A stretch of 64,000 bases of DNA from Aureliella helgolandensis (GTDB taxonomy: Bacteria > Planctomycetota > Planctomycetia > Pirellulales > Pirellulaceae): the NCBI RefSeq assembly GCF_007752135.1, contig NZ_CP036298.1, forward strand, positions 3,348,001-3,412,000. The letters are read 5' to 3'. The translations under genes were made by a program, and so were the position numbers. Shown one piece after another: positions 48,799-56,804 of the stretch (positions are counted from its first letter, which is position 1; each line of letters starts with the position of its first letter). The notes beneath the pieces are model-generated. The model was not told the origin of the DNA, did not search any database, and saw only the letters and a program-made list of their open reading frames with translations.

Positions 48799-51366
48799 TT
48801 AAGTTCCGGCGGACTTGAATTGGGGCTGTCGACTCGTTGTTTTCAACAGACGCTCGAGCGTGGACAAGAGCAGGTCGTTGCTGAAGGGTTTTCTCAGCAA
48901 AGCCGCATTGGGGTCCAATCGCAGTAAGCTGTCCAGATTCGGTGGGGAGACATAGCCCGTCACAAAGCAAACCGGTAGGGTCTGGTGCAAAGCCCGAATT
49001 TCAGCATAGGTGGCCAAGCCCGAAAGACCTGGCATTTGCTGATCGAGTAGGACGATGTCGAATTCTTGACCGCCGCGAAGTCGTTCCAGGGCAGCCTCTC
49101 CCGACTGGGCGGGGGTGGCCGTACAGCCGTGCAATTCGACGATATTGGAAATGGCCGCCAAAACGTTTTCTTGATCATCCACGATCAGCACCCGTTTGTT
49201 GCAGCGCGTCGTGCTGACTGAGTGTGCTGCGTCCACGCGATGAACTTCGCTGGTAGACGCTGGAAGCAAGACTGTGAAACTTGTCCCCTCTCCCGCTTTC
49301 GTCTGCAGCTCTATCCCGCCTGCGTGATGTTTAACGATACCCAAAACAGTGGCCAGTCCTAGTCCGCGACCGGCCAATTTCGTGGAGAAGAAAGGATCAA
49401 ACATCCGTCGCCGAGTTACCTCGTCAATGCCGTGACCATCATCGGTTACAGTAATACACACATAGGCATCAGCCACTAAACTATCGGCAAAGGTTAATCG
49501 AGAGGAATCCAAATCGGCATGATCTTGCTTCCATAGCTTAATGCTAATCGTGCCCGCCGAATCAACCGCCTCAACGGCGTTGGTGAGCAAATTCATAATC
49601 ACTTGCGAAACCGTTGCCGGATCACCTTGAATCGGCGGTAAGTCTGGAACGCTATCCAATGCGATCTGAATCGCCGGGCTCGTCGCTGAACGAATCAAGC
49701 TCATAATCTTGCGGACCTCAAGCTCCACGTCAAATGGTTGCATCTCCGATTCAACTTTGCCAGCGTATGTCAGCATTTGCTTGCAGAGTAGAGCCGCCGT
49801 GTTGGCGGCTTGAATAATTTGAGGGAAACCTTGTTGACTGGCGTCTGCAGCGTTGTCGGCAATCCCTTTTAACTGCAGGTACTCCGTGTTCGTCATGATC
49901 ACGGTTAAAAGGTTGTTGAAGTCGTGTGCAATTCCCCCCGCCAACTTGCCCAAACTTTCGAATTTTTGGCGATTCTGTAGCTGTAGTTCGTGAAGTTGAT
50001 TTGAGCGGGCGCGCCTCTGTTTTTCGATGACTAATGCCAAGGATCTGGCCACGCGTTCCAGGGCTACAATGGCCTCGATGGGGCGTGGCATGGCATCAGC
50101 GGAAGTCAGGCAAATTGTACCAAGCGAAGTATTGCGGCTATCCACAATGGGCATGTAGCCCAACGCTTGAATTCCGTAGCCCATGCACAGGGAGGCGGTG
50201 TCTGCGATGCTCTCCGTATCGTGCAAGTTATTATAAAAAACGTATCGCTTGGAACGCATGGCAGCTTGGCAGCCCGTCGTCTTTCCCGCAACTCTCAGCT
50301 CCAGTAGCGACTGGCTGAAATCTTCCGGCAGTTTGGGAGCGACCGCCAGTTGGATGAACTGTTGGTGTTCATCGAGCACCATGACCAAACTGCGGAAATT
50401 AGGAAATGCGCGATCGATGCCATTAGCAATGTCTGTGAAAAACGTCTCGTCCACTTCCTCCTCAGCGCTCGCTTCAAAGATCACGCGTTCCACTTCACGC
50501 AGTTCGATCTCCTGCTGCTTCAGGGAGTCGTCGTAGATTGTCCCGATGGCACGAACGGGCTTACCCTGCTTGTCAAATTCACAAATCTGCCCCTTGGTAC
50601 GCATCCAGCGAAACTTGCCATCTTTGCATCGCATGCGAAAGGTTCGCTCGTATTTTCCCGCCAGCAATGCGCCAATACTATCGTAATTGCGATCATCAAC
50701 ATGAATGAACTCTTGGACCATATCGAGAGTTAACTCAATTTCCCCAGCCTGGTATCCCAAGATGCGATAATACTCGGTATCAAAGGTTACCGTTTGCTCG
50801 GCGATATTCCACTCCCAGACTCCAAGCTGAGTGCCGCGCAGCGCATATTCATAGCGACTGCGCAACCTAGCGAGGCTCTGTTGCGCCTGATACCAATCGG
50901 TGACGTCGGAAAAACTGCAGATGGAGTAGGTCTGCGTTGGCATCCGAACGAGATTGCTGGTCAGTCGCACGTGGAGGGGGGCGCCAGTCAACGTTCGCAG
51001 TGGCACGTCGCAGACGAACGATTCGTCCCCGCGCGTCAAACTTTCGAAGTATTCGACAATTTTGGGCACTGACTCGGGAACGTAGACCTCGTGCAACCGA
51101 GAAATTAGGTCGGCGTCGTCTGTCGCTTCAAATAGCTGAATGGCGCATTCGTTGCACCACACTAAGGTGAAGGTTTCGTGCAGAGTATCAAACAGTTTGG
51201 CGTCATTCGCCACCGCATCGGCCAGCGAACCGGTTCCCTGTGCTTGGAGCTGCCGCAGGAATTCAATGGTGTGGGTGTATTCTTTCAACATCACTGGGCA
51301 ATTGGTTTGCTCTAGCAGACCAATTGGGCCAAACACCGACAATAGTTCGGTAGGAATCTCCATCAT
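48799..51366 (-). CDS. PAS/GAF hybrid sensor histidine kinase with receiver
   Basis: Predicted 855-residue soluble signalling protein. Domains in order: an unassigned or PAS-like N-terminus (about 20-160), a PAS/PAC module (about 165-290; YEYALRGTQLGVWEWNIAEQ, then FRWMRTKGQ), a GAF domain (about 295-450), HisKA with His481 in GGIAHDFNNLLTVIM, HATPase with NLLTNAVEAVDSAGTI, DDGHGIDEVTRRRMFDPFFS and GRGLGLATVLGIVKHHAGG, then a receiver domain with Asp775 in DIVLLDQQMPG and DDQEN near the start. No transmembrane segment. GGAG lies nine bases before the start. No separate response regulator is adjacent, so the output partner is unknown. Confidence 0.93.
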   Translation of the reverse strand: MMEIPTELLSVFGPIGLLEQTNCPVMLKEYTHTIEFLRQLQAQGTGSLADAVANDAKLFDTLHETFTLVWCNECAIQLFEATDDADLISRLHEVYVPESVPKIVEYFESLTRGDESFVCDVPLRTLTGAPLHVRLTSNLVRMPTQTYSICSFSDVTDWYQAQQSLARLRSRYEYALRGTQLGVWEWNIAEQTVTFDTEYYRILGYQAGEIELTLDMVQEFIHVDDRNYDSIGALLAGKYERTFRMRCKDGKFRWMRTKGQICEFDKQGKPVRAIGTIYDDSLKQQEIELREVERVIFEASAEEEVDETFFTDIANGIDRAFPNFRSLVMVLDEHQQFIQLAVAPKLPEDFSQSLLELRVAGKTTGCQAAMRSKRYVFYNNLHDTESIADTASLCMGYGIQALGYMPIVDSRNTSLGTICLTSADAMPRPIEAIVALERVARSLALVIEKQRRARSNQLHELQLQNRQKFESLGKLAGGIAHDFNNLLTVIMTNTEYLQLKGIADNAADASQQGFPQIIQAANTAALLCKQMLTYAGKVESEMQPFDVELEVRKIMSLIRSATSPAIQIALDSVPDLPPIQGDPATVSQVIMNLLTNAVEAVDSAGTISIKLWKQDHADLDSSRLTFADSLVADAYVCITVTDDGHGIDEVTRRRMFDPFFSTKLAGRGLGLATVLGIVKHHAGGIELQTKAGEGTSFTVLLPASTSEVHRVDAAHSVSTTRCNKRVLIVDDQENVLAAISNIVELHGCTATPAQSGEAALERLRGGQEFDIVLLDQQMPGLSGLATYAEIRALHQTLPVCFVTGYVSPPNLDSLLRLDPNAALLRKPFSNDLLLSTLERLLKTTSRQPQFKSAGT

Positions 51367-51676
51367 CAGAAAGTGCTCCAGAGGCGGTGTTACGGGGACG
51401 AGCCACCGCGGCTACTTGCATCCTCCCCCGAACCTCGGACAACGACTGATGGAGGGGCTGCGCGGCACAAAATGCGTAGGCGCTTGCCGAACTGCTGCGA
51501 ACTCTAGATTGTAACACGTTTTCTGGTCAATGTGGGTTTTTGAGTATCCCCGTTGCTACGCGACAAAAAGGTGGGCGGATGTCGCTGTCTCGGCTCCATC
51601 TGCAGCTGTATCTGAAGTTGCATCGGAAGACAGAAAACAAAGCACCACGTAGCGCATCGCGCGCTCGCGTATGGCC
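51367..51676. other. Intergenic region, 310 bases
   Basis: No gene is recognised between the end of the YhaN-like gene and the start of the hybrid kinase gene, both on the minus strand. It should contain the kinase promoter. Confidence 0.5.
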
Positions 51677-54600
51677 TTAAGAATTCACCTGCTTGCCGTG
51701 GCGAGTCCACCACAAGTCTGGAGGAAGAGGGCCGTCATCTCCATGGGCGTCGGATTCGACCCACCCTTCAGCCGAGATAGTCGGTGTGGAATGGCGTTCG
51801 TACCATAGCCAATCGATTTCCGGCTCCTGCTCAACCACGACCACACGGCGAACCTTCTTAACCGGAGAGGCAACCGGTGTCTCCTGCGGCGGTGGTGGAG
51901 GCGGAAGCGGTACTGGTTCCACCGCAACGGGCGGAGCTGGGACCTCAATGACCGGCAGTTTGACTACGGGTTTGGGAGGGGGCTCGGGCTGGGGAGCGAC
52001 CGGTTGGGGAGCAGCCAATACCTCTACGCGTGGTACAGCCTTGGGCGTTGGCTCTGGCTCCAATTCGAGTTCGGGCTCCGGTTCAGGCTCCGGTAGGGTC
52101 AGTTGAGCGTCGTAGAAAATCTCAGCTTCGCCAGGCTGACCTTGGGTTGGCAATACACGTACCTGAACGCCGATGCGATCAAAAATCCGCATAATGTGTT
52201 CATGGCAGGTAAACATCACGACTTGATGCCCCAATTCCGCGAAATCTCGCAGGACCTTGGCTGCTGATTCCGCTCGAATGGAATCAAAGTTGACGAGCAC
52301 GTCGTCCAGAACAAGCGGGATGGTGACACCACGCCTCGCATAGGCGGCGGCCAGCGAAAGACGCAGTGAGATGAAGACCGCTTCGCGCGTTCCGCGGGAG
52401 AGCACTTCCAACGGCAATGCTTGACCGGCGCCATTGTCAATTCGCAATTGATTCTTACCCAGCGGGGTCCAGATGCGGACATACTTACCTTCCGTCAACT
52501 GACTGAGGAACGCGCTCGCCTCACGCAGTGTTTCAGGTTGCCTTTCCGTTTCATAGACCTCACAGACGCGGTCTAGCAGGCCCGTAGTGGCCGCTAATGT
52601 TTGCCAATGTTCGCCACAAGCCTTGAGTTGGTTCTCGATGCAAACCAACTCTAGTTTCGCTTCCGACAATCGCGTGTTGGCGGCTAGAGATTTCATCTCT
52701 TGCGAAAGTTCACCTTGACGCAGGTGCAGTTGCTCAACCCTTTGCTCGGCTTGTTGAGTTCTCTGGGAAATCTGTTCCCAACGCTTTTCTAGGTCTGCAG
52801 CACCGGGGCCTTCGAGCAATTTGGCGACAGTCTCGTAAGGAACTACTCCACCAATAATTGCGAGAATGCGCTCTCCGAATTCGTTGAGCTGCTCAACAAG
52901 TTTGCGATGCTGCTCCTTCAATTCGAGCATTTCATGCAACTGTTCCTCAGACTCACATCCATGTTCCGCTAGCACGGCGCTGTGAGAGCGATGGAGTTTA
53001 TCGATGCCTTTTTGGATCGACGAGAACGTCTTGGCGAGCGCTTGGTCTTGTTCTTTGAGGGCTCGCTTTTGAAGGATGTACTGTTCCTGAGAGCTAATCA
53101 AGGCCGATAGCTTGCTCAGCTGATTTAGGGCTGCCGTAGCTGCTTCGCCATCCGCTCTGACCGGTTCGCGGTCTGAATCCTTAGGAGAATTCCCCTGTTT
53201 CTTGAATTGGCTCGAAGCGGGACGACTCGACTGCTCATCGAACTCCTCCTCGTCGTCGGACTCGCGCTTTGAAACCGCATCGCTAGCCGCCTTGGCCGCA
53301 AACACTTGCTTAGCGAGGCTGTCGATTCGCTGTGTTAGCGCACCCAACTCCAACTGCCGTGCTTCGAGTTCTTGTTCCAAGCTTTGCAGATGCTTGCGGG
53401 TCTGCAAGAGCGAATCGTAGCCCTCAGCCAGTACCCGGATGCTCTTGGGAGACATCGACTCGGACAGTCCCAACTGCTGGAGCGTACGCTGCCAGTGACT
53501 GCGGGCAGTGCGGAGAGCATCGGAGGCCTGCCCCGCACGCTTTTTAGCGGTTTTATAGCGTTCGACCACGGCTTGGAAATTATGTTGAACTGGCAGTAGA
53601 GCTTCGAGCGCTGTGACTTCTGCCTCCGATTCCCGTAGCTGAATTTCGAGCGTTCCTGAGTGCGAAGGAATGCGGCGTTGGAGATCATCGCGTTCGAGTT
53701 CCGTTTTGCGAATCTCTTTGCGAACTGCATCGATTTGATCTTCGACATCCTCCAGTGTGGAAACCGTGCTGCGTTCCAGAACGTTGCTCCACATGAGTCC
53801 AAAGAACAGCGCAGCTCCGCCCAGGACAGCCATGACGGAGCCGGTTGACGGGTTGTAATCGACAATGGAGCTGAATAGGGGCAGGAGCATCCCCAATCCC
53901 CAAATGAGGAAGAAAGCTCCGCCAACGAACAGAGCGCTCAGCATGAAGGAGCGTTCCAGGGGCAAAGCTTCATCGACGGTTAAATCAATGGCTTCTTCTT
54001 CAAGCTGTTCGCGCCGCGTGGTAAGACGTTCCAAGGCCTCTTCAATTTGCTGGCGTTTGCGAAGCAGTGCGATTAGTTCACCATTGCTCTCGAGCGCCGT
54101 CTTAAGGTCCTTGAACTTGGTCGTTTCCATGGCGGCGGCAATTTCTTTCTCCAGCCGATCCGCTTCCTTCTTCTCGACTTCGCTTTGCTCCTTGGCTTGT
54201 TTGAACCGAGTGGTCCACATGCGAACTTCACTGGCGGGTTCGGCCAGTTGGTTGATCGCCTGCCGCGACAAATCGGGCATTCGCGCCATCCGCCGATCTT
54301 GCAGCAACGCCTGCTGATCCTCCTCGGTAATGCCCAGTCGCTTGGCATCTTCGAGCAATTGATCGCGAGTTTGTGAGAGTTGCCCCTCCAGCCGTTGGAT
54401 GTTCTTTTGAATGGAAGAGATCCACGGAGCCTGCTCGTTGGCGGCCTCGATCTTAGCCGCTAGTCCGAGAATCCCGCGTCGTAGCGGAAGGCTGCGCGCT
54501 TGATCGCGAAGGGCTTTACGCTTTTGCTTAGTTTCGTTCAAACGCTCTTCGCGTTCAGCAATTTGCAAGGACAACTCTGCCAACTTGTCAGCTGCAGATT

Positions 54601-55417
54601 GTGGAATGTCCGTCCGGGCACCGAGCGAATCAATTTGGGCTTGGACTTCAGTCCGCTTGTGCCATGCCGGGCGAACTTGAAGTCCAACTTCGTAGGCTTT
54701 GGCCTCAACTTCCCATTGTCCAATCCGCTGCTTTAACTCATCCAGTTCAGAGTTCTGGGTATTCCGCAACGATGCCAGCTCGCTCCAACGACGCCCTAAT
54801 GCATTGAGTTGTTCGACTTCTTCCTTCAGCTTTTCGCGCTGAAGCATCAACTGCTGCATTTGCCCAGTATCGGGGGTTGCTCCCACAATCTTCTGGCGAG
54901 CTGCCTTCAATTGCCTTGTGACGTCGACCAGGGATACTCGATCTAGTCCGCTCGAGAGCTTGTAGAGTTCGTCCGCAGCGGCGGTATCATCGAGCGTGCT
55001 AAGCTCTTGCAGCTCTCGCAGCCCAATCGCAAATACGTTGGTGAAAATGCTTTCATCGACTTGGCCTAATAGCATGGCAAGCCGGTGTTGCCCCTGCGCC
55101 AAGCCATCGCTGCCGGTAACCGTCAGATGCCCCGTAGCGGCACCTTGGTCGAGCTGTCCTCGACGGGTAATCTCGTAGCCTCCGCCAGGTCCGGTTACGC
55201 GGATCGTCCCACCAGGTTTTCCAGGATAGAGCGGTGGCAGGTAACGCCCACGTCGATCTGGCGTAAACCCATAGAACATTGTGCGAAGGAAATTCATGAG
55301 TGTCGTCTTTCCCGCTTCGTTCGGTCCGTAGAAGACCGTCATCGAATCGGGCATGGAATGGACCGAGAGCCCAGACCAAACACCAAAACCATCTATTTGT
55401 ACGTCTCGAATTTTCAT
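51677..55417 (-). CDS. yhaN: YhaN-like SMC-type AAA ATPase with proline-rich tail
   Basis: Predicted 1246-residue ATPase of the SbcC/YhaN type. Walker A is GPNEAGKTT (31-39). Long coiled coils occupy about 190-480 and 570-900, with a hydrophobic pair (about 491-560: LSALFVGGAFFLIWGLGMLL and GSVMAVLGGAALFFGL) between them, as in YhaN proteins. The C-terminal head has the signature LSRGTREAVFISLRLSLA and Walker B IPLVLDDVLVNFDS with an H-loop-like VMFTCHEHIM. A tail of about 170 residues follows, rich in Pro, Glu and Val, absent from normal YhaN. It overlaps the metallophosphoesterase gene by four bases (ATGA), with GGAGGG upstream. Together they form an SbcDC-like DNA-processing pair, probably in repair. 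Confidence 0.9.
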   Translation of the reverse strand: MKIRDVQIDGFGVWSGLSVHSMPDSMTVFYGPNEAGKTTLMNFLRTMFYGFTPDRRGRYLPPLYPGKPGGTIRVTGPGGGYEITRRGQLDQGAATGHLTVTGSDGLAQGQHRLAMLLGQVDESIFTNVFAIGLRELQELSTLDDTAAADELYKLSSGLDRVSLVDVTRQLKAARQKIVGATPDTGQMQQLMLQREKLKEEVEQLNALGRRWSELASLRNTQNSELDELKQRIGQWEVEAKAYEVGLQVRPAWHKRTEVQAQIDSLGARTDIPQSAADKLAELSLQIAEREERLNETKQKRKALRDQARSLPLRRGILGLAAKIEAANEQAPWISSIQKNIQRLEGQLSQTRDQLLEDAKRLGITEEDQQALLQDRRMARMPDLSRQAINQLAEPASEVRMWTTRFKQAKEQSEVEKKEADRLEKEIAAAMETTKFKDLKTALESNGELIALLRKRQQIEEALERLTTRREQLEEEAIDLTVDEALPLERSFMLSALFVGGAFFLIWGLGMLLPLFSSIVDYNPSTGSVMAVLGGAALFFGLMWSNVLERSTVSTLEDVEDQIDAVRKEIRKTELERDDLQRRIPSHSGTLEIQLRESEAEVTALEALLPVQHNFQAVVERYKTAKKRAGQASDALRTARSHWQRTLQQLGLSESMSPKSIRVLAEGYDSLLQTRKHLQSLEQELEARQLELGALTQRIDSLAKQVFAAKAASDAVSKRESDDEEEFDEQSSRPASSQFKKQGNSPKDSDREPVRADGEAATAALNQLSKLSALISSQEQYILQKRALKEQDQALAKTFSSIQKGIDKLHRSHSAVLAEHGCESEEQLHEMLELKEQHRKLVEQLNEFGERILAIIGGVVPYETVAKLLEGPGAADLEKRWEQISQRTQQAEQRVEQLHLRQGELSQEMKSLAANTRLSEAKLELVCIENQLKACGEHWQTLAATTGLLDRVCEVYETERQPETLREASAFLSQLTEGKYVRIWTPLGKNQLRIDNGAGQALPLEVLSRGTREAVFISLRLSLAAAYARRGVTIPLVLDDVLVNFDSIRAESAAKVLRDFAELGHQVVMFTCHEHIMRIFDRIGVQVRVLPTQGQPGEAEIFYDAQLTLPEPEPEPELELEPEPTPKAVPRVEVLAAPQPVAPQPEPPPKPVVKLPVIEVPAPPVAVEPVPLPPPPPPQETPVASPVKKVRRVVVVEQEPEIDWLWYERHSTPTISAEGWVESDAHGDDGPLPPDLWWTRHGKQVNS

Positions 55418-56682
55418 TTTTCGGACCCTCCGAAGCGGCGAGTCGGCGCCACTAAGTCCACTTTGTGACCACGCAATAGATCGACACCCAATAGAGTACT
55501 GCGTTCGATAGTCGCGGTCAGCGAGTTCGAACTACTTCCTGATAACGCCCCTTGCCAGTTGTTTGTGCCTGGCGTCTCCACATCAATAATCGGTTTGAGA
55601 TTGATATGCTTAGCAGGGTCTTTGCGAGCACTTGCGCTCGTACGCAAGAAATCTCCCAAGATCGTGTCTTCTTCTTTCCAGCTAGCTGGGAGTTCTTTAG
55701 GAGGCAAGATTTCAATATCGGTCGACCAACAGCTTGGTTGCCCATGGCCAAATTCTCGCCGCAGCCAACCCAACAAATCTTCCATCGCACTAGGGCCCAC
55801 CACCGACGCATTTTCTAAGTCGAGATGCACGCGCCATTTGACCAAGACGTGTCGTCCCGAGGCTTCGCTCTGCAATCTGGCAACGCGTTTCGCTAGGAGT
55901 TGCCGCAAGTCGCGGCCAAGGGCAACGTCATCCGCATCGATCTCTTGGACTGAATAACGGATTTGGTCCGTTTCGATCGTATGGATCTGCAATTCGCGTT
56001 GGGCATCAACATCCACCAAAACAAATCCATGCGGGCCTGGCTCCTTTAATGAGCGCGCCTGCGGAGAGCCTGCGTAGCGGATGACGGGATCGTCGCTTCG
56101 CACGATCTCACCTTGATGCCGACCGCCCAGCGCCCAGTAGTCCACATGTTCTGATGCCAGCGATTCGGCGTCTGCCTGACCGTACCCCACCGCGACTACA
56201 AAGTTGTCGTCCGCCTCATTGGCATACTCGACAGCTCGCACGGTTTCGCCGCCGCTGGAGCTGCGCCCAATCAAATTGACCAGTGGGGTTTGATGCCGAC
56301 GAAAGATAAAGGTTTCGGCTTCATGTTTCGAAAAGAGGTGTACGTTGTCCGGTAGACTGACCGCCGCTGGCCAGCGATCGGGATCGTCGACTTCGCCGCC
56401 AGCCCAGTAAATCTGGATTCCTTTGCCTCGCAAAGTTTCGAATTGGTCGAGGAGGAAGGCGGGCCCCTGAGAACCGCTCGTGGCGGGATTGAGAATATCG
56501 CCTGAGAGCACGACGAAATCAATGTTTTCGACCACCGCATGCTCGAAAACGGCTTCAGCCGCTCGCCAAGGTGCTTCCACCAAGGTTTTTCGCATTTGCT
56601 CCGGCAAGTCTAAAATGTCTTGCAGCGGTCGCTCAAGATGAAAGTCGCTTGCGTGTATAAAGCGAAACGATTCCTTCGCCAT
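55414..56682 (-). CDS. yhaO: YhaO/SbcD-like metallophosphoesterase with altered metal motifs
   Basis: Predicted 422-residue calcineurin-like phosphoesterase, likely the nuclease partner of the YhaN-like ATPase. The D-x-H motif is intact (HASDFHLERPL, Asp11-x-His13) and GD lies in VVLSGDILNP. The GNHD motif reads GGEVDD, and the final GHxH motif reads GGRHQGE, so Asn/His and the first His are replaced. It starts with a clear AAGG ribosome binding site and ends overlapping yhaN. These changes suggest that metal binding at site two is altered; activity may depend on other residues or be lost. The domain assignment is secure; the nuclease activity is inferred. Confidence 0.88.
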   Translation of the reverse strand: MAKESFRFIHASDFHLERPLQDILDLPEQMRKTLVEAPWRAAEAVFEHAVVENIDFVVLSGDILNPATSGSQGPAFLLDQFETLRGKGIQIYWAGGEVDDPDRWPAAVSLPDNVHLFSKHEAETFIFRRHQTPLVNLIGRSSSGGETVRAVEYANEADDNFVVAVGYGQADAESLASEHVDYWALGGRHQGEIVRSDDPVIRYAGSPQARSLKEPGPHGFVLVDVDAQRELQIHTIETDQIRYSVQEIDADDVALGRDLRQLLAKRVARLQSEASGRHVLVKWRVHLDLENASVVGPSAMEDLLGWLRREFGHGQPSCWSTDIEILPPKELPASWKEEDTILGDFLRTSASARKDPAKHINLKPIIDVETPGTNNWQGALSGSSSNSLTATIERSTLLGVDLLRGHKVDLVAPTRRFGGSEK

Positions 56683-56804
56683 AGCTCGGCCTTCCCTGGT
56701 TCAGTATTCGCGGCGCCGCCGCGTCGTGGTGGATCATCCATCCACCCCGAGTTTAGCGTACTAAGCCATCCTCTGCCAACGCCGTTTCTTGCCTAGTTCC
56801 ACTC

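Noticed and set aside
51677-56682. Possible defence system (SMC-type ATPase plus nuclease)
   Set aside because: The pair matches the housekeeping YhaO/YhaN DNA-repair type, with no neighbouring defence genes or mobile element signs.
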